A stretch of DNA of 64,000 nt from Phytohalomonas tamaricis (GCF_003012345.1 NZ_PVRV01000021.1:265680-329679); one strand, 5' to 3'. Shown: positions 17,386 to 25,866, counted from the stretch's first letter. Numbers and translations are program-made. Notes: a model not told the origin generated them from the letters alone.

Positions 17386-18888
17386 ATGGCTGACTCGTTC
17401 ACCTATTTCCTGATGTCATGGACCGATCTGTCGCTGCTATTATTGACGGCAATCGGTACCTTCGCCGGCATTTATATCGGCGCCATTCCTGGCCTCTCGG
17501 TAACAATGGCCGTGTCGATCCTGATTTCATTCACCTTTGCTTGGGACGTTAATGATGCCCTTGCGTTGATGGTGGGGGTTTTCTGTGGTGGCGTGTACGG
17601 CGGCTCTCGTACGGCCATTTTGCTCAACATCCCTGGGGCGCCCTCTGCGGTTGCCACTTCCTTTGACGGTTATCCCCTAGCCCAGCAGGGCGAGGCAGGA
17701 CAAGCCATTGGGCTAAGTACAGTCATGTCCGTGATCGGCGGTCTGATCGGGGTACTGATCCTGGCCAGTACCGCGCCTGTACTATCCGAATTCGCGCTGC
17801 AGTTCGCACCGCGCGACTATTTCCTGATTGCCGTGCTCGGCCTGTTGCTTGTCGGTAGCCTTGCAGCGGAGTCGCTGTCACGGGGTATCTTCGCCGCGTC
17901 TCTGGGCGCAGTCATTGGCCTAGTCGGCATGGACCCGGTCACAGCTGAAGGACGCTTCACCTTAGGCAGTATGCAGCTACTGGGCGGCATTCATTACGTC
18001 GTGGTCATGATCGGCCTGTTCGGTGTTGCCGAAGCGCTCTTCCAGTTGCATCAGCTTAACGTCAAACCGGTGCGCCAGAATGTCGAGAAGATTATTCCTT
18101 CACTCAATTTGGTGCTGAAATTTCTGCCGCTGTCGATTCGTACTTCGATCATCGGGGTCATCGTGGGTGCCCTACCCGGCACTGGCGGCGACATCGCTTC
18201 GCTGTTCGCCTACGATCACGCCAAGCGTTCGGTCAAGAACCCCTCCAAGCCCTTCGGTCAGGGCGCCTACGAGGGGCTGGTGGCACCCGAAAGTGCCAAC
18301 AACGCAGCCGTGGGCGGTGCCTTCGTACCCATGCTGACACTAGGTATGCCCGGCGATGCCGTCACTGCGGTCATGCTTGGAGCATTGGTCATCCATGGGC
18401 TCAACCCCGGTCCGATGCTAATGGTAACAACACCGTACATCTTCTGGTTCATGGTAGGCGCGCTGGTGTTGGCCAATTTTTTTCTGCTAATCTTTGGTCT
18501 GATGGGCATCAAGTTGTTCTCCAAAGTCGTCGAGTTACCCAAGGCAATCCTGGTTCCGTTGATCTTGGTGTTGTGCGTGGTGGGTAGCTACTCACTGAAC
18601 AACAGCATGAATGAGGTCTACTGGATGCTCGGCTTTGGCATTGCTGGCTATTTCCTTAAAATCTTTGGCTTCCAGATGGGACCGATCATTCTCGGTGTTA
18701 TCCTCGGTCCGCTGATGGATAACTCCTATCGCCAGGCCATGTCCTCGGTAGGTGACAGTATGCCGGCCTTTCTGATTGAGCTGATGACCAATCCTTTATC
18801 CATCGTGCTGACCCTGGCTATCATTTTGTTGCTCTTGAGCAACCTTCCCTTGAAGCGAATGATACGAAGCAGCAAGAATCCCTCATGA
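17386..18888 (+). CDS. tctA: TTT system 1: large permease subunit (TctA family)
   Basis: A 500-residue polytopic protein. The N-terminal half has YIGAIPGLSVTMAVSILISF and GGVYGGSRTAILLNIPGAPS followed by FDGYPLAQQGEAGQAIG. The internally homologous second half has VGALPGTGGDIASLFAYDHA and APESANNAAVGGAFVPMLTL followed by GMPGDAVTAV. These paired glycine-rich loops define TctA permeases, which import carboxylates with cation symport. It is the last gene of the operon and is followed by a hairpin. Confidence 0.93.
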   Translation: MADSFTYFLMSWTDLSLLLLTAIGTFAGIYIGAIPGLSVTMAVSILISFTFAWDVNDALALMVGVFCGGVYGGSRTAILLNIPGAPSAVATSFDGYPLAQQGEAGQAIGLSTVMSVIGGLIGVLILASTAPVLSEFALQFAPRDYFLIAVLGLLLVGSLAAESLSRGIFAASLGAVIGLVGMDPVTAEGRFTLGSMQLLGGIHYVVVMIGLFGVAEALFQLHQLNVKPVRQNVEKIIPSLNLVLKFLPLSIRTSIIGVIVGALPGTGGDIASLFAYDHAKRSVKNPSKPFGQGAYEGLVAPESANNAAVGGAFVPMLTLGMPGDAVTAVMLGALVIHGLNPGPMLMVTTPYIFWFMVGALVLANFFLLIFGLMGIKLFSKVVELPKAILVPLILVLCVVGSYSLNNSMNEVYWMLGFGIAGYFLKIFGFQMGPIILGVILGPLMDNSYRQAMSSVGDSMPAFLIELMTNPLSIVLTLAIILLLLSNLPLKRMIRSSKNPS

Positions 18889-18896
18889 TCGACTGT

Positions 18897-18922
18897 CCGG
18901 GGCATTGCCCCGGGCCTTGTTT
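18897..18922 (+). terminator. Hairpin after tctA
   Basis: Stem CCGGGGC/GCCCCGG with a 3-nt loop, starting 9 bp past the tctA stop. The following GCCTTGTTTAT is only moderately T-rich. Confidence 0.6.
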
Positions 18923-18939
18923 ATCTGTTTGAGGAGTTC

Positions 18940-19550
18940 TGAGTGACGCCTTCTTGGGACAGGTTCTAACCAACGCCTACACCGGTGAGCCCGGCCCCTT
19001 CAGTAGTGCGATTCTGGCCTATATGGTCCGAGGCGTTACTCAACCGCGTTCAACCCCGTAACATTGAACCCCACCATATCGCCGCACACTTGCGCGCCCT
19101 GCCGATGCCTTTGCTGAACATGTCGAAGTAAGAGTAGCCACTAAGGCTATGGCACGCGGCTGAGGATGCCACTGGCTAGCGATGAGGAGGAAGCTTCACT
19201 CTCCCACAACTTAATGATCCGCGAGCGAGAAAGTATCTTTGCCCTCTCCAACGAGAAATAGCAGGCGCTCCAGGACTTGCCCATGTATGCGAGCCTATCC
19301 CTGCTTCGGACCTACCAAAGTCCGAACTCGACGGCAAGGCTCTGGCCCCTTAGGCGCTCATACGTTAAAGAAACACACTGCCCAATCCTTAACCAAGAAC
19401 TATATAAGGAACCAACGCTCCGGCTACGGGCATGAGCAAACGCTTAGCATTCATTGGGCCTGGATAACAACTTTACTCCCAACGCCGCGCCCCGACGGGT
19501 GGCTAACTGAGGTCACAAACCGCGCTTCGCGGCCAATCTTTTCGCAACAA
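18940..19550. repeat. Left arm of the tannase-module duplication, holding a gene remnant
   Basis: From about 18946 one frame reads GQVLTNAYTGEPGPFSSAIL, then AYMVRGVTQPRS, then stops. 22432-22620 contains the same sequence with scattered differences (GQVLTGAYTGEP and so on). A further block around 19290-19350 matches 22622-22690. The protein of origin was not recognised. The blocks mark the start of each copy of a tandem duplication that carries the tannase genes. A weak + strand frame at 19239-19718 runs into the TetR gene on the other strand and is not taken as real. Confidence 0.65.
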
Positions 19551-20138
19551 CTAGTCTGGTGGCGCAGCTTTTGCCAACAGTGGAGTCATTGCCAGCCTCA
19601 TCAACTCACCTGCCGTGGGCCACGCGACAAAGGTCATCGCGGGGGCATAGGCAATCTCGTGGAGCAGCGCACCCAGAGTTTCTGGATCGTCGGCGATGCC
19701 GGGAAACTGCTGCAATAGGCATTCACCGAGCTGGCGCCAATGCCCGCTCAGTATCTCTTCCTGCCGCTTGAGGGATGCGGCGCCCTTCGGGGCGACGCGC
19801 GCGTGTTCCATAATGGTGAGTGACCAGCTGCCGCTGCCTGAACGATCATTCGCCCAATCAACGAGCAGCTCGACAACGTCAGCAGCACAATTAGCACGCT
19901 CAATCTTCCCGCAAAGCTCGCCCAGACACTGCTGACCCTGGCTGTCCAAGACCTCCAGGAGAATGGCGTCCTTGCCTTCGAAGTTGGAATACACCGCACC
20001 CTTGCTATAACCGGCGGCGTCCGCGATCCGCTCTACGGAAGTCGTGGCATAACCTTCCTTGAAAAACAGCTCTCGCGCCGCAGTAAGCAGCCGCTCGCGC
20101 GTTAATGCCTGACTCTCTTCCCGGCTCAATCTCGCCAT
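19551..20138 (-). CDS. TetR/AcrR family repressor, divergent from the tannase gene
   Basis: 195 residues starting at ATG 20138, with AGGAAAG upstream. The N-terminal DNA-binding domain (about 10-55) reads RERLLTAARELFFKEGYATT, SVERIADAAGYSKGAVYSNF and EGKDAI, the canonical TetR helix-turn-helix. The remaining 140 residues are the ligand-binding and dimerisation part. A perfect 14-bp palindrome lies 32 bp upstream, between this gene and the first tannase gene, which makes autoregulation and control of the tannase gene likely. The second module copy has lost this gene entirely, so one repressor may serve both. Confidence 0.88.
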   Translation of the reverse strand: MARLSREESQALTRERLLTAARELFFKEGYATTSVERIADAAGYSKGAVYSNFEGKDAILLEVLDSQGQQCLGELCGKIERANCAADVVELLVDWANDRSGSGSWSLTIMEHARVAPKGAASLKRQEEILSGHWRQLGECLLQQFPGIADDPETLGALLHEIAYAPAMTFVAWPTAGELMRLAMTPLLAKAAPPD

Positions 20139-20169
20139 CAATCATCTTTCCTGTTTATTTTCACAACTA

Positions 20170-20183
20170 ATACCAATTGGTAT
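20170..20183. promoter_or_regulatory. Perfect palindrome, probable TetR operator
   Basis: ATACCAATTGGTAT is fully symmetrical and sits in the divergent region between the TetR gene and the tannase gene. The equivalent place in the second module (22722-22743) has a related but changed inverted repeat. Confidence 0.6.
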
Positions 20184-20322
20184 CAGGATTATAACTAGCA
20201 TGTGAGTTATATTCGTTTCTGTGCATTGATTAGTGGCTTAAATGCAAGTCGCTACTCTTCGCAGTGCACTCCAGCGACGAAGCCACATTCCGCCAGCCGA
20301 TAGGCCATCACGGAGGTTGCTT

Positions 20323-20376
20323 ATGATTACGTTTCACTATGCCATCAAGATCGCAGTACCACGCGCCAAAGACTGA
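20323..20376 (+). pseudogene. Short leader frame with strong ribosome site, first module copy
   Basis: GGAGG stands 6 bp before an ATG that opens MITFHYAIKIAVPRAKD and stops. The matching position of the second copy encodes MIMLQHAFRIAAPRGK and continues to 52 residues. The conserved ribosome site and first 16 residues indicate a once longer gene between the TetR gene and the tannase gene. After the stop another frame reads CHLKEHFVRAHFKEVNPSL up to a stop at 20488, perhaps its other end. Not recognised. Confidence 0.4.
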
Positions 20377-20580
20377 CCACGAGACTGACCCGGTGCTTTG
20401 CCATCTCAAGGAACACTTCGTGCGCGCGCATTTCAAGGAGGTTAACCCGAGCCTGTGGGTTCCGTCGCTGTTCGACAAAAAGAAGCAATGATCACAACAA
20501 CCATACGGGCGTGCAGACAATTCGATCCATTTATTTTGGATAAATTAACTGACTCCCAACCCGTAGAGAAGAGCCTCTAT

Positions 20581-22392
20581 ATGAAGACATGGATTAGTAC
20601 CCTGGGCGGTGTCGCGGTACTCGCCCTCACCCTGGTGGGGCAGGAAGCCCATGCGCGGCAAGAATCCCATGCGTGGCAGGAATCCCATGTACGACAGGAA
20701 TCCCATGGGCAAGCCACTCCAGAAACACTGAACGTGGTGAACCCCACCGCCAGTTGCGCGTCGCTCGCCGACGTCGATCTCACCCAAATCGGAGGCGAAG
20801 GCAGCGCTGTCACCTCAGCAACCGAGACTACCAGCGACGGCATCTCGGTCTGCTCGGTAGAAGGTACGCTCGCCCCCGAAATCAATTTTCAGGTGCTGTT
20901 ACCGACCGAAAGCTGGACCCAGCGTTATCTACAGGTTGGCTGCGGCGGCCTGTGTGGCCAGATCACGCTGACCTCCGGCGCCTCCGATGGCTGCAAGGTG
21001 CTCAATGACGGCGGTTTTGTCATGGCGGCGACCGACATGGGCCATTCCGGCGAGATGATGAGCGACGGCAGCTGGGGGCTGGACGACCAAAAGCGTGCCG
21101 ACTTCGCCTACCGCGCCCAGCACCTGACCTCTGAAGCGGCCAAAACGCTGATCAAGACGTTCTACGGCCAGCCGCAACAGTATGCTTACTTCAATGGTTG
21201 CTCTGATGGCGGCCGCGAGGCGTTGATGGAGGCGATGCGCTTCCCCGATGACTTCGATGGCATCATCGCCGGCGCGCCCGCCATGCTGTTCCAGGTACAG
21301 AATACGCTCTATCACGCCTGGCAGGCAGAGTCGAACACCGATGAGAATGGCAACGTGATCCTGCTCACCGACCGCCTGCCGATCCTGCACAATGCTGTAG
21401 TCGAAGCCTGCGATGCGAAGGATGGCGCAAAAGACGGCCTGATCGCCAACCCTGCGGCCTGTCACTTCGATGTCGCCAGGATCACCTGCACACAGGATGC
21501 TACCGACACCTCGGCCTGCCTCACACCCGCAGAAGCGGAAGTGGCCCGGAAGTTCTATGCAGGGCCGCGGGACCCCGAGACGGGCGCTTATCTCACGGCC
21601 GGTCAGCCTTTATATGGCTCAGAACTCGAGTGGGATGGCGTGTATGTCACCGATGCGGCGGACGGCTCGTTGATGAGCACCAACGCCTCGCTGGCGGTGA
21701 TACGCTACCTCGCGTTCGAAGAAGCACGGCCGGACGCCACGCTGGACTCATTCTCGTTCACCACGTCGACCCTCGATGCGCTTCGCCCGCGTCATAAGCT
21801 ATTCGATGCAACGAACCCGGACCTGTCGGCCTTCAAACAATCCGGCGGTAAGTTGATCATGTGGCATGGTCTCTCCGACCCCCACATCTCACCGGCGAAT
21901 ACCGTCGCGCTGCATAAAGCGATGTACGCACAGATGGGCAAGAAAAACGTACAACAGTTTGAGCGCCTGTACCTGCTGCCTGGCGTAGGTCACTGCGGCC
22001 AAGGTGAGGGACCGAGCAATATCGACCTGCTGACACCAATGATGTCCTGGGTCGAAAGAGGCAACGCACCGTACGCCGTGATGACAAGCGCCACGAGCGC
22101 GGAAAGCGATTCTGACACAGCGAGCTCTGGCAGCGATGTGGCGGGAGATGCTTCGCAGAAGGGCGGCAAGCACAAAGGCGAGAAGCATAGAAAGCCGCCG
22201 ATGACGCAGCAATCCACATTAGCAGAGGCGTCGCGTCCTGTTTACCCCTATCCGGCAACCGCTCATTACACCGGCAGAGGTAGTGTCTACGACGCAGCCA
22301 ACTGGGAAAAGGGTCACCCGGCCGAAACAGTGCATCTGCGCGACTGGCCTGGAAGCGATCTCTTCACCCCTTATAATTTTTCAGAGCAATAA
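20581..22392 (+). CDS. Tannase/feruloyl esterase family hydrolase, copy 1
   Basis: 603 residues from ATG 20581. A signal peptide (MKTWISTLGGVAVLALTLVG) is followed by a unique insert of QE(S/A)H repeats. The catalytic triad shows the CS-D-HC pattern of the family: nucleophile in FNGCSDGGREALMEA, Asp in WHGLSDPHISP and His in LLPGVGHCGQGEGPS, with the flanking Cys pair expected to form a disulfide. The region between (about 230-430) is the lid domain with Cys pairs and Asp-rich loops. After a charged, low-complexity linker the C-terminal RPVYPYPATAHYTGRGSVYD segment closes the chain. The enzyme should hydrolyse aromatic carboxylic esters outside the cytoplasm. Paralogue of 23065-24828. Confidence 0.9.
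   Translation: MKTWISTLGGVAVLALTLVGQEAHARQESHAWQESHVRQESHGQATPETLNVVNPTASCASLADVDLTQIGGEGSAVTSATETTSDGISVCSVEGTLAPEINFQVLLPTESWTQRYLQVGCGGLCGQITLTSGASDGCKVLNDGGFVMAATDMGHSGEMMSDGSWGLDDQKRADFAYRAQHLTSEAAKTLIKTFYGQPQQYAYFNGCSDGGREALMEAMRFPDDFDGIIAGAPAMLFQVQNTLYHAWQAESNTDENGNVILLTDRLPILHNAVVEACDAKDGAKDGLIANPAACHFDVARITCTQDATDTSACLTPAEAEVARKFYAGPRDPETGAYLTAGQPLYGSELEWDGVYVTDAADGSLMSTNASLAVIRYLAFEEARPDATLDSFSFTTSTLDALRPRHKLFDATNPDLSAFKQSGGKLIMWHGLSDPHISPANTVALHKAMYAQMGKKNVQQFERLYLLPGVGHCGQGEGPSNIDLLTPMMSWVERGNAPYAVMTSATSAESDSDTASSGSDVAGDASQKGGKHKGEKHRKPPMTQQSTLAEASRPVYPYPATAHYTGRGSVYDAANWEKGHPAETVHLRDWPGSDLFTPYNFSEQ
20641..20712. repeat. 18-bp tandem repeat, four copies, inside tannase copy 1
   Basis: Units beginning CARGAANCCCATG are repeated four times in frame, encoding QEAHAR, QESHAW, QESHVR and QESHGQ directly after the signal peptide. 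The second tannase lacks them. Length is a multiple of three, so copy-number change keeps the frame. Confidence 0.9.
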
Positions 22393-22399
22393 CCACTGG

Positions 22400-22421
22400 C
22401 CCCCGCGTTTCGACGCGGGGG
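22400..22421 (+). terminator. TTCG-loop hairpin after tannase copy 1
   Basis: Perfect 9-bp stem CCCCCGCGT/ACGCGGGGG with a TTCG loop, 7 bp past the stop. No T tract follows, so it may stabilise the 3' end rather than terminate. The same hairpin follows copy 2. Confidence 0.6.
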
Positions 22422-22431
22422 CATGATCGTC

Positions 22432-22700
22432 TCCGGGACAGGTCCTGACCGGCGCCTATACCGGTGAGCCCCGGCCCCTTCCGCAGTGCAATTCTGGCCT
22501 ATATGTCCCAAAGCGGTACTCAACCCCGCAATATTGAATTCCACCATATCGCAGCAAACTTGCGCGCCTTGCCGATGTCTTTGCTGAGAATGTCGAAGTA
22601 AAGAGAGTCTTCTCCATATAGGCGAGCCTATCCCCGTCTCGGGTCGACTAGGGTCCGAACCTGACTACAAGGCTTTGGCTCCCGCGCCATTGATAGCCTT
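22432..22700. repeat. Right arm of the tannase-module duplication
   Basis: Carries GQVLTGAYTGEP and the downstream blocks found at 18946-19140 and 19290-19350, with base differences and a shifted frame. The TetR gene that separates these blocks from the promoter in copy 1 is missing here. Confidence 0.65.
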
Positions 22701-22721
22701 TCCTCTGTATTTCCATAATTT

Positions 22722-22743
22722 AATCCCGATTGGTATCGGGATT
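22722..22743. promoter_or_regulatory. Inverted repeat at the operator position of module copy 2
   Basis: AATCCCGAT-TGGT-ATCGGGATT has perfect 9-bp arms. It aligns with AATACCAATTGGTATCAGGATT in copy 1 but has changed symmetry: the inner palindrome was lost and outer arms gained. It may bind the TetR protein with different affinity or another regulator. Confidence 0.45.
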
Positions 22744-22875
22744 ATAGATAGCATGTGAACTACCTACGTTGATATGCGCGGAATATCGGCTGCATGACAA
22801 AACGCTACTCTTCGCAGTGCACTCCAGCGCCAAACCATATTCCGCCGACCAGCAGGTCATCCAGGGAGGATGCTC

Positions 22876-23034
22876 ATGATTATGCTCCAGCACGCCTTCA
22901 GGATCGCGGCACCACGCGGCAAAATCCATCTCGCGCTGACGGACCTAGAAGGCGAGCGGGTCAGTGCTCTACTCAGTGCCCCCGCTCGTGAGTTCGGCAT
23001 CCAGATGATCGATCTACCTGGATGTTACGCCTGA
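22876..23034 (+). CDS. Small 52-residue protein or gene remnant before tannase copy 2
   Basis: GGGAGGA precedes the ATG by 5 bp. The product begins MIMLQHAFRIAAPRGKIHLA, continues LTDLEGERVSALLSAPAREF and ends MIDLPGCYA; the tannase start is 30 bp on. The first 16 residues match the leader frame of copy 1 (20323), where the frame closes early. No family is recognised. It could be a real small protein, a leader coupled to tannase translation or the start of a truncated gene. Confidence 0.4.
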   Translation: MIMLQHAFRIAAPRGKIHLALTDLEGERVSALLSAPAREFGIQMIDLPGCYA

Positions 23035-23064
23035 ATCTAACCCCAATGAAAAAGAAGCTCTAAC

Positions 23065-24828
23065 ATGAAAAGATGGATCAGCGTCGTCGCGGCACTCGCC
23101 CTCGCTCTGGTGACCCAGCAAGCCAACGCACAGCCCACCCCGGACACCCTGAACGTGGTGAAGCCCGTCGCCAGCTGCGCCTCTCTCAGCGACGTGGATC
23201 TCAACGAAATCGGCGGTGACGGCAGCACCGTCACCGCTGCCGTCGAGACCACAAGCGACGGGGTCAAGGTCTGCTCGGTCAAGGGCTCTCTCGCCCCGGC
23301 AATCAATTTTCAGGTGCTGTTGCCTATCGACAGCTGGACGCAGCGCTATCTTCAGGTCGGCTGCGGAGGACTGTGCGGCCAGATTACGCTGAGGTCCGGC
23401 GCCTCCGATAGCTGCAAGGTGCTCAATGACGGCGGTTTCGTCATGGCAGCGACTGACATGGGCCATTCCGGCGGGATGATGAACGACGGAAGCTGGGGAT
23501 TGGACGACCAGAAGCGGGTCGACTTTGCCTATCGTGCCCAGCATCTGACTTCCGAAGCGGCCAAAACGCTGATCAAGATATTCTACGGCCAGCCGCAACA
23601 GTATGCTTACTTCAATGGCTGCTCTGATGGCGGCCGCGAGGCGTTGATGGAAGCGATGCGCTTCCCTAATGACTTCGACGGCATCATCGCCGGCGCGCCC
23701 GCCATGCTGTTCCAGGTGCAGAACACGCTCTATCACGCCTGGCAGGCAAACGCGAATACCGACGCGAACGGCAAGGTGATTCTACTCGCCGACCGCCTGC
23801 CACTCCTTCACAAAGCTGCCATCAAGGCATGCGACACGCTTGACGGCGCGAAGGACGGCCTGATCGCCAACCCTGCCGCCTGTCACTTCGACCTCGCGAC
23901 GATTACCTGCGCGGCCAACGCCACCGACACCTCAGCCTGCCTGATACCTGCGGAAGCGGATGTGGCCCGGAAGTTCTACACAGGGCCGCAGGACCCCAAG
24001 ACGGGAGCTTATCTCACAGCGGGCCAACCACAATACGGCTCGGAACTCGAGTGGGCCGGCGTCTATGTCGCAGACAAGGCGGACGGCTCGTTGATGAGCA
24101 CCAATGCCGCCCTGCCGGTCATCCGCTATTTGGCTTTCAAACAGCCGCAACCGGACGCCACGCTGGCTTCCTTTTCGTTCAGCGAGGCAACCCTCGATGC
24201 GCTTCGCACGCGCCATTCGCTGTTCGATGCAACCAACCCCGACCTGTCGGCTTTCGAGCAATCCGGCGGCAAGTTGATCATGTGGCATGGCCTCGCTGAT
24301 CCGCATATCTCCCCGGCAAATACCGTCGCGCTGCACAAAGCGATGATCGCGCAGATGGGAAGAAAAGCCGTGCAAGGATTTGAACGTCTTTACCTGCTGC
24401 CTGGTGTCGCCCATTGTGGCAACGGTCAGGGGCCGAGCAATCTCGACCTGCTGACGCCGATGATGTCCTGGGTCGAAGGCCACAACGCGCCGGATGCAGT
24501 GATGACGCACTCGGCAAGCCAGTCTAGCGATTTCGGCACACCGCGCTTTGGCAGCAATGTGGCGGGAGACACACCGCCTAAAGATGCGATGAGAGGCGAT
24601 AACACCAAGGGCGAGAAGCAGCGCAGGAAGCCGCCGATGGCGCAGCAATCTTCACTGCCAACGATGTCACGCCCCGTTTACCCCTACCCGGCAATCACTC
24701 ATTACACCGGTATTGGTGACGTCAATGACGCAGCCAACTGGGTAAAGGGAGACGCGGCCGAGATAGTGCATCTTCGCGCCTGGCCGGGAAGCAACCTCTT
24801 CACTCCCTATACTTTTTCAAATCAATAA
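23065..24828 (+). CDS. Tannase/feruloyl esterase family hydrolase, copy 2
   Basis: 587 residues: signal peptide MKRWISVVAALALALVTQQA with cleavage near NAQ, then the same domain order as copy 1. The triad motifs are intact: FNGCSDGGREALMEA, WHGLADPHISP and LLPGVAHCGNGQGPS. The core differs from copy 1 at scattered positions. The linker before RPVYPYPAITHYTGIGDVND differs more and has several indels. It lacks the QESH repeat insert. It follows the second promoter copy and a 52-codon frame. Two full-length intact paralogues argue that both are under selection, perhaps for different esters. Confidence 0.9.
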   Translation: MKRWISVVAALALALVTQQANAQPTPDTLNVVKPVASCASLSDVDLNEIGGDGSTVTAAVETTSDGVKVCSVKGSLAPAINFQVLLPIDSWTQRYLQVGCGGLCGQITLRSGASDSCKVLNDGGFVMAATDMGHSGGMMNDGSWGLDDQKRVDFAYRAQHLTSEAAKTLIKIFYGQPQQYAYFNGCSDGGREALMEAMRFPNDFDGIIAGAPAMLFQVQNTLYHAWQANANTDANGKVILLADRLPLLHKAAIKACDTLDGAKDGLIANPAACHFDLATITCAANATDTSACLIPAEADVARKFYTGPQDPKTGAYLTAGQPQYGSELEWAGVYVADKADGSLMSTNAALPVIRYLAFKQPQPDATLASFSFSEATLDALRTRHSLFDATNPDLSAFEQSGGKLIMWHGLADPHISPANTVALHKAMIAQMGRKAVQGFERLYLLPGVAHCGNGQGPSNLDLLTPMMSWVEGHNAPDAVMTHSASQSSDFGTPRFGSNVAGDTPPKDAMRGDNTKGEKQRRKPPMAQQSSLPTMSRPVYPYPAITHYTGIGDVNDAANWVKGDAAEIVHLRAWPGSNLFTPYTFSNQ

Positions 24829-24835
24829 CCGCTGG

Positions 24836-24866
24836 CCCCCGCGCTTTAACGCGGGGGCATAATTTT
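24836..24866 (+). terminator. Terminator after tannase copy 2
   Basis: Stem CCCCCGCG/CGCGGGGG with a CTTTAA loop, followed by CATAATTTT, 7 bp past the stop codon. It is the counterpart of the hairpin at 22400. Confidence 0.7.
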
Positions 24867-24882
24867 GCTGCAACGGCGCAGG

Positions 24883-24954
24883 CGACCACCCGACCACCCG
24901 ACCACCCGACCACCCGACCACCCGACCACCCGACCACCCGACCACCCGACCACC
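24883..24954. repeat. 8-bp tandem repeat, nine perfect copies
   Basis: CGACCACC is repeated nine times without interruption, 17 bp after the tannase terminator. The unit is not a multiple of three and no convincing gene covers it. Confidence 0.95.
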
Positions 24955-25111
24955 CAGAAAGTGTATGTGCTAAGTATGACAAGGCAAAGAGCCAACGTGC
25001 CTGATGATGTGGATCCACAGGTGTAGACGAAGGGCGCATTGACTAGACTAAGGTCTAATAATCGGTCATAATAAAAACACAACTAATGAATGAATCGACA
25101 GGGTCACTCAT

Positions 25112-25258
25112 ATGTCTACTCAGAACACCTCCACCGCACGTACTAACGATGTTCAGGTATCCTTGCTCAAGCGCGCCAACCGCATGCTGATGCGTATGTC
25201 TGAAAACGCCTATCAGGGCTATCAGGCTCAGCTGGTTAAACAGTACGGTACTCTCTGA
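25112..25258 (+). CDS. Small 48-residue protein, unknown function
   Basis: The ATG follows CAGGGTCACTCAT and opens a 48-codon frame: MSTQNTSTARTNDVQVSL, then LKRANRMLMRMSENAYQGYQ, then AQLVKQYGTL. The polar Ser/Thr/Asn N-terminus followed by an amphipathic, Met/Arg/Gln-rich helix is not the composition of random frames here. No membrane segment or known motif is seen. It stands alone between a repeat tract and a 600-bp gap, so nothing in the context points to a role. Confidence 0.5.
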   Translation: MSTQNTSTARTNDVQVSLLKRANRMLMRMSENAYQGYQAQLVKQYGTL

Positions 25259-25866
25259 ATCGGAATCGTCTGATCACGCAGTACAATTATTCGTGATGCC
25301 AGGACGCGGTACCTCAGGTATTTATGCAATGCCTCCGTGTACCGCCTGGTCATATTTGGCGATTAGCGAAGCGGTCTTTTAACTTCAGGTCTCTCCTCCT
25401 TCATACGGCCCTCTCTGTGCCGCAGGTTACTTCTTCACGACGCTTAAGCATGAAAGGTCTCGCCCTGTCCGGTGATCACCGGGACGCAACCAAACATGCC
25501 ATTATTCCAGCCTCTACCGCCCTAATCTGAGCAGCGAACGTATTAAGCTGATGTCGCTGCAACAGGTACACTCCGAACTACAGAACGGGCACTTTGTCGT
25601 CTTCCTCTCAATTTAAAGAACACATGCAGCTCCATCCTGTCCACTTGCCCAAGCTGACATACCCACCCAAGCCCTGCGTATACTTCTCCAGTCGCCACGC
25701 TAAATCAGTTGGGTTTTGACGGTCATTACGACTACCGCTGATTACTATCTGATAAGAAATGACTTATCGCTGAAATCACCGGTTGCATTAATTGCCGCTG
25801 AAAGCCGCCGCTCGCGTACGATGTTCCCGTAATGACTTATCCCCGTGCGTTCGAAGGAGCCGATTC
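25259..25866. other. Gap before the two-component system, with possible decayed coding
   Basis: 608 bp. Around 25520-25615 one frame reads YRPNLSSERIKLMSLQQVHS and then ELQNGHFVVFLSI before a stop, which looks like the end of a lost gene but has no start or recognised family. The right end carries AAGGAG for the response regulator. Confidence 0.4.

Noticed and set aside
19239..19718. A 159-codon + strand gene overlapping the TetR gene
   Set aside because: It is antisense to a clear TetR gene over its last third, and its first part lies in the decayed repeat.
20455..20580. A 42-residue N-terminal extension of tannase copy 1
   Set aside because: It would bury the signal peptide, and copy 2 starts at the equivalent of ATG 20581.
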